64,000 nucleotides of DNA, taken from Ephydatia muelleri (lineage: Eukaryota; Porifera; Demospongiae; Spongillida; Spongillidae). Below, in pieces: positions 34,828 to 48,200 of the stretch. The stretch lies in the NCBI GenBank assembly GCA_013339895.1, contig JABACO010000002.1:17139724-17203723 (forward strand). The letters are read 5' to 3'. The translations under genes and the position numbers were made by a program. Position 1 is the first letter of the stretch, and the number at the start of each line of letters is the position of its first letter. Below the pieces are notes generated by a model, which did no database searches, was not told the origin of the DNA, and saw nothing but the letters and a program-made list of their open reading frames with translations.

Positions 34828-36649
34828 CAAGCCAGGGGGGGCCTGGGGACCCAGGCCCCCTTGCTGGCCAAAATTATGGGGCGCCGTAATACAAAGGGGC
34901 GCCAATAAAACATCATTTTATCAATAAGGACTTTACGTCATAACATTATGAATGCCCTCGTAAACGAAATACCGCGTATATTGTACAACAATGCATACAA
35001 TGAAGGTGATACGACCCTATAAACAAGCTGCAACAATGTTTACAATTGCACTATGTTATCTCGAGTCGTAAGTCCTCTATACCATATTGTTCTGTGCATG
35101 TCCATAAATAGAACCGCCATAGAACGCTGTTTCAAATGTTTAAGTGCATGCGATGGAAAAAGGAAAGCGAAAAAGGTCCGGCCGGCGCAACGAATCGACA
35201 GGATAAGAGAATGCGAGCTGATGAAGACAAGAGATTAGGTGAGTTAATGGATGCATTTGTAAGCCGCTCAGGTTCTACCAGCGAGGAGAGAAATGCAGCG
35301 CAGCAGAGGCAATTTCAGTTAGTATAGTTACTGATCCTTTTGAAATACATGTACACTAGTTGAGTCTGTAGCAACCACCACATTCCATGTGATTGATTCA
35401 AGCGATTGGGATCCAGAACACACTGTTTGTTCAGAAAGTGATGGGACCTGCATGCAGTGACGAATCGGATTGTACGAACACAGGATTTGTCCATTATGTA
35501 GACCAGTAACGTTGGAAACATGCAGCATGCAGACAACGTACAGTTGCACGGCGGTATACTATTTTCTCTGCAATGAACGAACCAGAAGCTATAACGTTGT
35601 TCCGAAATTGCCAGCAATTTCTAATGTAGCACTATACCATTCACATCAGTCAGAATTTCTACTGACAAAACAACAGGCACCATTGATCCCTCAGATTGGT
35701 TGGCCAAAAGCTCAGCGTACAAGAAAAAGGGCATATAATCAAGCTTAGCCCATGTCAGCCTTCCAAAAGTGACCTAATGGCTACAATAGTAAAATATGGA
35801 GCCGATAAGTACAGATATTGTTCGCAAAAAGTGTTTTTTTCATCCTGACAATACGAAAAGGCGATGGGTTTCTTATACTCCCAGAGCAAGAATGCTCTCT
35901 TTTGCATATCATGTCTTCTGTTCACTGATGCTTCCTTGAGAGGTGAGCATCAGAGAGTAAAACAGGGCAATGCGTTTACAATGAACGGGTACTCAATTTG
36001 GAATTTAAAAAATGCGGTGGTATAGCAAGACACGAAGGCTCACGAATGTAGACCTTGCTCATGCAATTTTTTTTTGCAGGACCAAACGATCATTGAATGC
36101 TTTGCTGAACAGTCGAAGGCAGAAGCAGCTCGTCGCAAAATGAAAGTTGATGCGAATAGAAACGTGTTCTGGAAGCTATAATATTCCTTAGTCACCAAGG
36201 TATACCTTTACGAGGACATCGATAGTTTTTCTGCACTGAAAAGGATCAAGATTCGACTGAGATCGATAATGATGCAAGAGTGACTACTGTTAATAGAAGT
36301 TGAAAAGTGAAAACGATTAGTAGTGCACAATTAATCGTTTTCAAATTTTTCCTTTCAACTGCTATTAACAGTAGCCCATCTAGTCTCACCTGCATGCATC
36401 ATGATGCAATTATTGATGAATTCGCTCGCAGCTCGGCGGAATTGTCCCGAGCATTGCTTTGCCGATAAATTGATAATGCCGTTCGCATTATAATTTACAG
36501 GTGCACAGGCAACACCGCACCGAATTGAACACAATTGCGTTGATTTGCTGCTTGCGGAAAGTGCTACATGGGGGGGGGGGGGGGGGGGGGGGGAGGGCGC
36601 ATTCACATACTCAGGCCCCCCCAGCCATGAAATAACCACCACGCCACTG
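34828..36649. mobile_element. probable hAT-like insertion with 8-bp target duplication
   Basis: GTGCTGAA occurs at 34820-34827 and again at 36650-36657, flanking about 1.8 kb that starts CAAGCCAGGGGGG and ends CCACGCCACTG (reverse complement CAGTGGCGTGG). Both ends carry a G-run followed by CCTG. Inside are a poly-G run (about 36570-36593), an inverted repeat near 36266-36400 and a fragment MEKGKRKRSGRRNE. No complete transposase is present. Confidence 0.5.
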
Positions 36650-37319
36650 GTGCTGAACAAAACGTCGGCAACAGAGTATGATGAGTATTGTAAGGTTGGT
36701 TGAGACTGAGGTGATTTAGGACAAGTGATGCAAGCCCATCTATACGGCCCGATTAATCATCGTCGACCGTATTCAATGCCGTCGGCCGCTTCCTAAGCCG
36801 TCTGCCGCGGCACCCGCTTTGAGTTTTTTTATAGGCGTACTAATTTGTGCTGTTTTTTTTTAATGCTGTGCGACTCTACTCAGTGGAGTAATTCAGTGGG
36901 AACATGTTAGATTGCTTATTCCTGAGTAGCTTCTAGATTGTCGGATGTTTTCAAAACCCTATACCGCTGTAGCAGCTATCTCAGGCCATGCATCAGTTGA
37001 CTTAGACTCTTCGGGCCTTCGTCAGTGTCCATGACGACGTGTCACTAATATTTCAGTATACACTGTGACTCCAAGTATACACTCCCCGGCCCTGACTATG
37101 ACATCCGAATAAATGTGTATTTCTCCGCATGTCAGTATCCATGCAGTTTTGGAACATGTGCATGTACACTGTACTATATCTGTCACTGCCGCCCGTGCAT
37201 GACTCCCTTACACTTACCGCGGAAGTGGTCTGGTTGATTCATTTCTGGTCCAGACAAAACTCCGTGTCAAATAAAACTGAGTGCGTGTCCAGGTTGCAAA
37301 CCGGCAACATGCACAGCGG

Positions 37320-38612
37320 TGCATGCATACCAGTGGTTGAGAGAGGTGTGCTCCACACGGTGGATGTGCATACCAGTGGCTGAGAGAGGTGTGCTCCACA
37401 CGGTGGATGTGCATACCAGTGGCTGAGAGAGGTGTGCTCCACACGGTGGATGTGCATACCAGTGGCTGAGAGAGGTGTGCTCCACACGGTGGATGTGCAT
37501 ACCAGTGGCTGAGAGAGGTGTGCTCCACACGGTGGATGTGCATACCAGTGGTTGAGAGAGGTGTGCTCCACACGGTGGATGTGCATACCAGTGGCTGAGA
37601 GAGGTGTGCTCCACACGGTGGATGTGCATACCAGTGGCTGAGAGAGGTGTGCTCCACACGGTGGATGTGCATACCAGTGGCTGAGAGAGGTGTGCTCCAC
37701 ACGGTGGATGTGCATACCAGTGGCTGAGAGAGGTGTGCTCCACACGGTGGATGTGCATACCAGTGGTTGAGAGAGGTGTGCTCCACACGGTGGATGTGCA
37801 TACCAGTGGCTGAGAGAGGTGTGCTCCACACGGTGGATGTGCATACCAGTGGTTGAGAGAGGTGTGCTCCACACGGTGGATGTGCATACCAGTGGTTGAG
37901 AGAGGTGTGCTCCACACGGTGGATGTGCATACCAGTGGTTGAGAGAGGTGTGCTCCACACGGTGGATGAGCATGCATACCAGTGGCTGAGAGAGGTGTGC
38001 TCCACACGGTGGATGTGCATACCAGTGGCTGAGAGAGGTGTGCTCCACACGGTGGATGTGCATACCAGTGGCTGAGAGAGGTGTGCTCCACACGGTGGAT
38101 GTGCATACCAGTGGCTGAGAGAGGTGTGCTCCACACGGTGGATGTGCATACCAGTGGCTGGAGAGGTGTGCTCCACACGGTGGATGTGCATACCAGTGGT
38201 TGAGAGAGGTGTGCTCCACACGGTGGATGTGCATACCAGTGGCTGAGAGAGGTGTGCTCCACACGGTGGATGTGCATACCAGTGGTTGAGAGAGGTGTGC
38301 TCCACACGGTGGATGTGCATACCAGTGGTTGAGAGAGGTGTGCTCCACACGGTGGATGTGCATACCAGTGGTTGAGAGAGGTGTGCTCCACACGGTGGAT
38401 GTGCATATCAGTGGTTGAGAGAGGTGTGCTCCACACGGTGGATGTGCATACCAGTGGTTGAGAGAGGTGTGCTCCACACGGTGGATGTGCATACCAGTGG
38501 TTGAGAGAGGTGTGCTCCACACGGTGGATGTGCATACCAGTGGCTGAGAGAGGTGTGCTCCACACGGTGGATGTGCATGCATACCAGTGGTTGAGAGGTG
38601 TGCTCCACACCA
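37320..38612. repeat. 43-bp minisatellite, about 30 copies
   Basis: Unit contains GAGAGAGGTGTGCTCCACAC, GGTGGATGTGCATACCAGTGG and then CT or TT. The C/T position splits the copies into two classes; occasional 2-4 bp indels. Intergenic. Confidence 0.95.
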
Positions 38613-38613
38613 T

Positions 38614-41600
38614 GCAGACTGATCAGTGATGGACCTGTCATGAACTTGGTGGCCCTGGAGTGGTAGTGCAGATTAACGTGTATTTGGAGATGTACATTTA
38701 TTGCAATTAGCCATGCACGCACCGCGGAGGAGTGCGTGTTGGGATACACTTCTCTCAGGTTCATGCAGATGGTGGACACAAGGGATGCAGAAACACTACT
38801 CCCTACAATACGAGCCCACACTGCTCACGGAAACATTATGCATTCTGATGAGCATGAGCAACTAGCGGTACATACTCGATATCCACCAGACGGTAAACCA
38901 CACTTTGGAATTTGTAAATAGAGTGCGCACACAAAGAATAGAGAGATATTGGAATGGAGTGAAGAAGTTCAAGACTATCAAAGGTGTGCATAGTCATCAG
39001 CCCCTAGCCATTTGGATGAGTTCATGAGGCAGTGAACAGGCATTTAACATACGTGCAAAATGTTTACTCATCTTTATGTCTGATTTTCTTAGGTTCTATT
39101 TGTTACACCCATCAGTTGTCATGTATCACCTGTTTTTAGAGAGCGGCATGTAGTATCAGTTTAGCTGTTGATTGCCTTAAATAAGATGCATCTACTATAA
39201 ATTTGGGCCGTCTTTAAGGATTGATAAGTTTGAAAGTTCTCATTTAGAGCATGCATGCAACATTGAACATAATAAACATACAGCAAGGACTATCCCGTTC
39301 CCATCGGGAGGTAGACACAATTCTCTGCCATTCGGAAGCTTCCAAGTGCAGCGAGGTGAGCTCCATGACCTAGAATTGGCACGCAATAGCTCGCTTAGAA
39401 TACATCGCCATAACATTACAAGGTCTGGATTCCACAGTAATCTCTGTCACATGACATCTCCAATCTGAATTGGTTGTGCCAACATTTCGGCTTAGGCACA
39501 CGCCTGCACGAAATATGTACTCCAGACGTAAACTTCTCTATTACATTACGCAATTGATATAATATACAGGAGATATTTAGCGTCAAAGTGACAACTTTTT
39601 TAGTGCAGCGGTCAATGCGTAATCGCAATAAAAACTGTGACGGTTGAGGAATAACAATACATAACCTTGCCATTCCGTAAGATATTAATCCCAAGCATTG
39701 CATCTAAGTGGTTCGTCTGATTTAGGTTATAGACTTAACGCTTGTCACTAAAATATATATTATTTTCATCGTATGTATCTTTTCAAATTGTGAACAAAAA
39801 ACTGACAAGCATGCACAAACACTAAATCACCAGTTAAATGGTCCACGAGCTCCGTAATTGCATTATTATCATTCCTTCCTCTTCAGATTCATCCATCATC
39901 CAATAGTGTAATTACTAGTTTTGGTAACCGTGCTTTATGACTTATCTTTACAACACGCCCATTGTATAGTCCATTGGTGAAATTTACATGTGATTTAAAT
40001 ATGTGCCTTGCAGAGAAGTTAAATTAGTAAATACTCTGGAAATGAAGATTTGCTGCTCCTATGTAATTTCAGGAAACTCTTCATTTAGAGTGCTTATATC
40101 ATTGTATACAGAAGCCATTATTTTCTCCACTCTCTTTCTTTCTCTCTGGTCAATCTTCTGATGCTTTTCGTTGTGTCTTTCATCCCGCAGTCTTTGAAAG
40201 GTTTCTTCACTTTGGTGTTGAATTTGTTTCATTCTACAAGCTCTTTTTGTTAAGAAACATATAATTTTGCTCTGTTCTTTTGAACACTTGGTTGATAACC
40301 ATGACATAGTCTTGTTTTTCATTGCCTTTACTTTTCCATCAATAAAGCCTACATGTATCTTGGCATTGGGTGCCCGCCTGAATTGATGACCAGCCAAATC
40401 AAGTGTTCCTCTGCAAACATATTGTGGACTGGAGCTGATTTTGATTGATAACATTTTGATGGCGACAGTGTAGCAATTTCACCTCCGAGATATACACCCA
40501 TCTGTTTATTAATTACATCAATTACACCTTGTATTAGTATTGCAAATATCTCTTTGAGTTTTTCATGCTCCGCACTGCTAAAGGAGGACTCCTGTAAAAT
40601 TTTTAACACACCTCATCATCAAGTATAGTACCAAATCATCTGTTTTGAAAGTGAGAGCCAAAGTAGGGTCAGCTCTTAACAATTTCAAGTTATTGATTGC
40701 AGGTATTTATAGCAGGCACAATATCTATCTACCTGTATCCTCTTTGAGATCTTGATGCCATGCGATAGCATGCAATGCAACTTCCGCTAACAGAGCCGTC
40801 ACATCGCGCTTTCGGATTGGTCTTGCCACTCTTGTTCTGTTCTACTATACAGCTTGCTTTATCAGCCGGGAGAATGGTCAATTTGAGATGCCACACTGCA
40901 TTGGTTCTGAAAAGAACCCGTGGCGTTTGACGCGGATAACTCGTCGTACATCGCTATCTGTAGCACGTAAACCCTCACTGACGTCACGTATTTAATACAT
41001 TTACTGAAGAGTCCTAACATTGAATACCATTCCTTAACATTTAGTATGGTTAGCAAATGTCCAATAAATTATTAAAACGTATATGGTTACTTTAGGGACT
41101 TCTGAGTAATCTGACATGATTTTCATCTCTGAAGTGGAGTTATTTCGGCCATAATGATGCTAAGCAGTACTCATATCGAAATCCTTATAAAAACAAAACA
41201 ACGTAAGAGTTGAAACATTCCTTACGTAAGCTACTATAATGAGCTACCTAAACAACAGAAATGAGCTCTAAATTCAGTTGTAAGCCAAGAATCATAGCCT
41301 GAAGATACCTTGATCTTTTGAACCTGAAAGTACAGTCTCAGATAGGAATTCCGACATTTTTAGTGATTCAAACTCAAAAGTTACGATCTAAGATATTAAA
41401 AATGTGTTTTTTTTTTGGTTTAGACCCTGGTGTATTGTACCATTGGATGTATCGGTCCAATGGGATTATAAATGAGACTAATCAAAACTATCCAACAACT
41501 CCACTCAGTTGTACAACACTCCCATCAGTAAGCTCCTTAACTTGATGAATGCTATGGGGGTATTTCGAATGTTACGCTCATTGCCTCCCAAAACAAAAAT

Positions 41601-42238
41601 GGCACAACACACAAATAGAGAAATATAAACATATACCCATAGACACATAAGTATAGACATGGGCACAACATGCACACATACACCCATATAAATACAGGCA
41701 CAATGAGTTACATTTCTCATTATGAGGTGCACATCAGGTTGGCATCATGCCAGCCATGCTATCCCAGCTCCTCCTGAACTGTATCTCATCACCAATCTTC
41801 AGTCATACTAGTCCCCAGGCCACAATGCCACACCCATTGTTCTCCTGGCTCCTCTATACAGTTCCTCGCTCCCAGGCTACACCCACTGGCTCCTCCTGCA
41901 CTAAAACAATTAAGCTTTTACATGTTAATATCTATGTACATGTACCTATTGGATTGGCAGTTTGTCAACTCACACAACTGCTGGAAAATGCTTGCAAAAT
42001 ACAGTTCATTGTTCCACAATATCAATAGTACTTTTCTGTGTGCATAACTGGTCACAGTTGTATCCATTTTATTAATCAAATTTCCAACTGCAGTGAAATT
42101 ACAATTCTAAAACCAAAAATAAATTCAAACATTATAAAAAAAAAGATCCTTAAAATTTTGAAGTACAGTTCGCTAATAACATTTATTAAGTATGTGCATA
42201 AAAACATGGAGTCATCCTATTCTACAAACAGTATCTTT
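38614..42238. other. intergenic, mostly unassigned
   Basis: Apart from the decayed ORF at 40059-40609 no gene, RNA or element was recognised. Confidence 0.5.
40059..40609 (-). pseudogene. decayed transposon-type hypothetical ORF
   Basis: Two overlapping frames on the minus strand form one recognisable stretch. The first, from 40609, contains EKLKEIFAILIQGVIDVINKQ; the second, to the stop at 40059, contains FRRAPNAKIHVGFIDGKVKA, KNKTMSWLSTK and a charged helical tail. The switch lies near 40450. The RAPNAK...KVKA...KNKT pattern resembles uncharacterised, transposon-associated proteins of marine invertebrates; this is memory of the pattern, not a search. Probably a remnant. Confidence 0.35.
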
Positions 42239-45200
42239 TCACATATTAATTTTTTGCAATGTAGCCACCAGAGTTGACCACGCCACAGGCTTTTCACCCA
42301 TTCCCTCAATCCATTTTCCGAATATGGCTATGACGATATCTTCAGCATTCTGGCAGTATTGTTTCTCTAATGCTTTCACAATGCTTCCATTATTGTCATT
42401 CAGCAAAAGAATTCCAAACTTGGAATAATTGACTCCAATCTGTTGAACAATGTTCACATTTTTATCTGAGAAGCATAATAACTTCGGCAAAGTAGGTGCC
42501 TCTGGAGGGAGGGAACAAGGCAACTATCAAATTGTTCAGGGGTAAGAAAAACATGCAGCTGTATGAAATGTTCAGGTGCCCATCAGAGGTCATGCACATG
42601 CAACCACCAATAATAATACTAACCGTCCTGGAACTGCTTCACCACTTGACCAATCATCTCTGACAACAAAGGCTGGTGAGCAGAAGTCTCTACAAGACAA
42701 TAAAAGTCAGTCTGAAGTTGGCTTTAATACATCAATCAGAAGATTTGCTCATTCTAATTCCAAGCCATTCATCCATGAATCAAAAAGAAATAATAAACCA
42801 ACACATGACACAAGCAAAGAAAAGAAAATGAAACTATAGTAAGCAATAAAAAACAATTTGTGTGTACACAGACACTGAAAACAATAATACACTAACCTAA
42901 TGATGGCAACACATGGGAAGTAGACTCTGTATGCACAAAAAGAGAGAGAGCAATTAGTAAACGAATAGTGCACTTTGTTTTTTAATTTACCGATTAATCA
43001 GGGTCAAAAGGCACATATATATGGAGTGAAGTTTACAACACCATGTACATGGGATCCTTATACAAAGCATGTGCATAGGCCCTCAATACACACCACACAT
43101 AAGTGGCCGCCATATGACAGCATTACATGTCACATACATGTATAAGTGGCTTCCAGCAACAACATGCACAGTGCACACATGTAGGTCTACACACACCAAT
43201 AGAAGTGGCTCACATACAACAGCATGCATTTGGGATCCCTGTACATACAGCACACATAGGGTATTTCAAAATGAGTGTAAATTAGTTACAAACCCAGTTT
43301 AGTTTATATAAACTTATTTAGTGGAGGTATGTGGTATGACAAGGTGTGTGGTGTTCTGCTGAACTGTCACAAGCATTCTAGGAATCACCTGAGCGGTACT
43401 TGGGGGATAGCAGGGTGCCAGCACTCTTTGCATTTAGCCTAGTCCAAGTATAATATACCACTAAAGATAACTGGTGGATCCATGGGTTTGTTCAGTGGAT
43501 ATTAATTATACATTAAGATACATATTAATAACTTTCACATACTTCACCCAACATGTACTGAACTGTACATACACAGGGAGTATGTTCAGTCTTCAGGGAA
43601 TTAGAAAATAACATTGATAAGAAATACTGACCTTCTACTGGTGGCAGTACTTGGCCCGTAGGAGTAAATGCTGTACAACAAAGGAGAGGTTAATTGCATG
43701 TACAGTAGGTACACCCTCTCTGCAATAGCTCACCTTCCACAAGGGATGACAGATGAGGCTCCATTTTCTTCCATTCATCTATCGCAACACTCTTCTTACC
43801 ACTCACATCAACAATGTGTGTTTCCTTTTCTAGTATGGCCTTTCTTAAGCGAGACAGCTCTACACGGGTGTCTATAGAGTGGTCTGAGCTGCATTCAGGA
43901 GGACAGGAGACTACTTCTAGCACCTCTAAATATGGACAGAACTCCTGGCGGGCCTTCTTAATGACTTCACGTACAGAGTGTGATAGCTCTAGGTACTTGG
44001 AGGATGTCTTGTTAGGGGAGGACATAGTCAGTGAGATGGCTTGGAATGACTCACTCATCTCAACAATAGTGGTCACCCCAGTCTCACTAAGCCATTTTAT
44101 ACCTCTGCTCCACACATCACAGAGACGATTCAAAGGCTGGGATGTGGTTTGTGAATCAGGTAGTGCAAACTCAAGGGGCAACCTATGAAGAAGGACATGA
44201 TGAAAGCGTGGAGTGAAAAACTGATCGGACTTGACAGACACAGACCAACAGAAACTATTATTGGGAACTGTGGCACTACTTGGCCTATCAATGCTGACAA
44301 GAGCTGGGATGAAGAGGAGGGGACAAAGGTCTGAGCTGGTTGAGCCTTCAGGTGCCATGTTTGTTTTAATTTGAGATAGGTCTACTACTTGACCAATCTC
44401 AAAATGAACCATAAACTTAGTTATCATATCACAATTGTAGTCAGGAAATGTTTTCTTAAGAACTGCTGTAGATATTATTCCAGTCGTGCTAGCAAGACCA
44501 GTCGATTTTTTAAGAACTGGATCAGCAAATAAAGCTCCATTGACCTTTTTCAAGATGCTCTCTTTGTCATGGACAACCCAGCTACTATGGGGATTTTCTG
44601 ATGGAATAAAGACAATCAAACCTTTTTCTGATAAGGTTTTTAGAGGTGGGACAACTGCAGTGATATTGGGATTGATGAATTTGTACTGATCAGTGTTTAG
44701 GCGAATGAGAAGGTCAGAGAGCAGTATGGCATGCATATCTAGAGGTAACCTCTCCTTCAAGAAGGCAAGCATCATGTGACACATCAAAGAAATCGGAGGA
44801 GACATACTTAAAACTTCTTCGTTACTATTGTAGAGCAGAGCCCCAAACTGATCCATCTCTGCACTGTATATATTTTAGGGTTTATGGTAATAACAGCAAC
44901 CAACTTTTGACGGCTAGCAGCCATCTTAAAGACTGCGTCTAGATCGCTCGTTTTTTGTTTAGCCAGTTGCTTTGATTTTAGTAGGTCAGCATGTGTGCCC
45001 ACAACTATGACTGATGATTTCTGGGGACACTTGTGGCACACATTATCTATCATTGTAGACCAGTAGCACACCTCCTTAGCCATGGTCTCAGAATCCTTCG
45101 TCACATCTTGCAGGAGGAGGAAGATGGCTGGACTGTTGAGGGAGATGGCCTCCAGACATGCAGAGTGGCTGGAAAAGAATTGGTGATGTCCAGCCAAGTC

Positions 45201-48200
45201 ATAGATGATCATATTGCTGTAGGGACTGTCAACTTGATGAGGAATGATCCCTGCAGTGAGAGGTTCTACCACACCTTCCCATCCAAAGACACGCTGCAGA
45301 AATGAAATTCATCATGAAAATTCAAACAAACCATATAGTAACATGTGCATATCAGACATAAATGATCCACTGTGAAATAAAAAAAACACTCATCTGTAAT
45401 AAACTCTACCCTGACGTTAGTGGGTATCTATTGATAGAGACAGATAATTTAACTGATGCACTCTGCATCATCTCTTGTCACAGCAATACTTGCAAACTTG
45501 GACAACACTTGCACAAAGACTCCTATACCAGCCCCGTATCTACACTGGACTGTAGTTTGGTATTGCCCACAACATATCTTGAATGATCATAATTAATACT
45601 TCTGGCATTTTGGGTTAAGTGGGACATTTCCTTTTAAAGCCAATTACTTGCATGATATTCGTTTCCACATAGCTGTACAATTTTATTATTTTCTTTGCAC
45701 ATTACCTAGCACATATTGCAAGGTAGTGTGCAGATTAAAAGCTGGCATTTTTTAACAGTAGCCAATAATATTTGACCTGTCCTGGTGTTCTTTAATCATA
45801 GATTGACAGATGTTAAACAGGTTTAGCAAACCGTACAACCTGTTTAATGCTATTCAATTGCATATACTACAAACCTTTTAAGATGATGTGAAAATCTTAG
45901 TGTCAAAGGATGCTTTGCAACTTTGCGTCTCGTTGTTTTCATTATCTCAAGTATGCAATTTACAAGTTCAGTGAAACAGCTACTACAAAGTTCCCATCTC
46001 AGAGGATCGTATCAAGCAACATGAGTACAAGGAACCATGACACCACCATGTTCTACATGTAACTGCAACATCAATGGGCAACCAAGCATGGCATGTGATT
46101 CCACCAGAAAGCATTTCATATCTACTAACAACTCCACACTTGATGCAACCCTCATGGCAAACATGAGATTGGCTTCAGTGGCACAGAGGTGTGAATGAGC
46201 TATACAGAGAGGCCCAAGGTAATAGAAGACTACTTTGAGTCTGCGAAGGTAGTGGATGCCTAGAACCATGCATGACAGGCCATCTATCATTAGAAACTGC
46301 TCGGGAAACTCAGTGATGGGACACTAGGGTGCAGTCAATCTTACTGGGAATCATAGAGACTGATGTATTCCATCTTTTAATAGACATGCCTACATGCTGT
46401 TTTTACTAAGAGCATTTCAGAGGCACTTCTGACTTCTGAAACTGGTTCAAATACTATACCCGAAACTACATCGGCAAATCTTTCCAGTGATAATGTTGAT
46501 ACTAGAACTTCCACATGATTTTCTCAAATTACCTCAATATTATGAAAATAAAATAAACACTGAACATGCGCTCTGAGTATATGTGGTGTTAGTTCTTCCC
46601 TTGCAAAGCACTACTGTACTATATACTCTAGTATGGACCAGTTGTGGTTTAGCCTCAAAATAAGGTATATTAAGTGAATCATTGTGAAACATACATATAA
46701 AATGCCTTTTAATGATGCACTCAATTTTTGCCACCATGTTATAAACTACTCATGAGTTTCAAAAATGTTCCACTGGCTTAAGATCACAACTATGGTCAAT
46801 ATTTCATTCACCAAGGAAAAAAATGACGGAATAATCAAACATTGAAACAACAAGAGGGAGGGATTGCCAAAACAGAAATTATGTCCATGAAAGAATCAAG
46901 GAAATTTGGCGCACTCAGCACTGTGTGAATACAATTTGGAACGGCTGATCTATCTATTACTCCAGCAGAGGTAAGAATCAGTGGTGAACACAGGAGGGGG
47001 AGGGGTTGGGGAAATAATCAATTGCAGTTGTCTATTTGTCTGCCACAAATAATTCCCTGGAAGGGGGAGAGGCCCGCCACACCCCCCCCCCCCCCCCCCC
47101 CCTCAATAGAAAGGTGTGAAGCAAACAGAGAAAAGTTGGACTGTGTTTCAGGTCCCCAGCAACCATAAGGCTCCACTGCCATATCCACTCATAGCTGTTT
47201 GGAAACTCTGTTGTACACAGAGACACAGATAGAGATCATGTAAAATAACAGCTTTTGGCTTTAAACTATTACAAACATAACACAAGAATGCACAATAAAA
47301 AACACACCACACAGGCACAAAACATGTCCATTTCAAGACCGGGGAGACCATGGTAGGCAACTTTCATGAGACTATATCAAGCATTCACTCGCATGAATGC
47401 CATTTAGCTTTCCACTAGATGTCGGATTTTGATAAAATTATTTGTGTTTTTAGTTCACTGATTTACAAGATGCATAACCACAGTTAAGTTATTAGTAAGG
47501 GTGAAGTAACTCCAGTTATGTTTGAATAAAGCGACCCTATATCACTTTATTTGAAAACTTTCCCTGATTTACAATGTTTTTCAGTTACATGTCTGTAGGT
47601 TCTTATCAAGTCAGGTGCATCCTTGACTTTAGAAAGACTAAGCTGACTAGAGTGTGGATAACTCTGCTTGTTGCGTAAATGTCGTCCCGTTTAGGTGCAT
47701 CATCACAGATCATCACATTGTCCTGTGAGCCACCTGTAACTATAGGATGAGAGAAAGTGGAAGATTTTTAAGCTGCACAGCTCCTGCTCCAGTATTTGTG
47801 TTGGTGTGTATGTTGCTGAATTTGATAAAGGGGAACTTTACGACGAAGGTATGACTGACCATCCTGAATTTGCAGCTGCATGCCTTCAGTGGTTTGTTCT
47901 TTGTGTAGCTCTGGTGTCCATGATGAGAATACAAGGTGACCCTACTAGCTTCTCCAATCTGAACAGATAAGGAAAGATAGTATCTGCATGTAAACTATAG
48001 CAGTTCTTAGGTCCTATCACCACACACTGCATACCATCAGTTTTTCTGGTAGTCCTTTAACATAACACATGAGCTAGATTCAAACACGAGGCATATTGGA
48101 GAGTCCATGCACACAGAGGCTGCCATCTATGCTAGTACTCGCCACACTACACGACTTAAAGTCGTTCAAGACCAGTTGGATATAGTCTTTCTTGGTAAAA

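Noticed and set aside
37320-38612. CRISPR-like direct repeats
   Set aside because: The repeats are contiguous with no unique spacers, in an animal genome.
37214-38613. Open frames of about 450 codons over the 43-bp repeats
   Set aside because: Same artefact: three frames of one repeat unit are all open.
38408-38821. 137-codon minus-strand frame downstream of the 43-bp array
   Set aside because: Half of it is repeat translation, and the unique part shows no family features.
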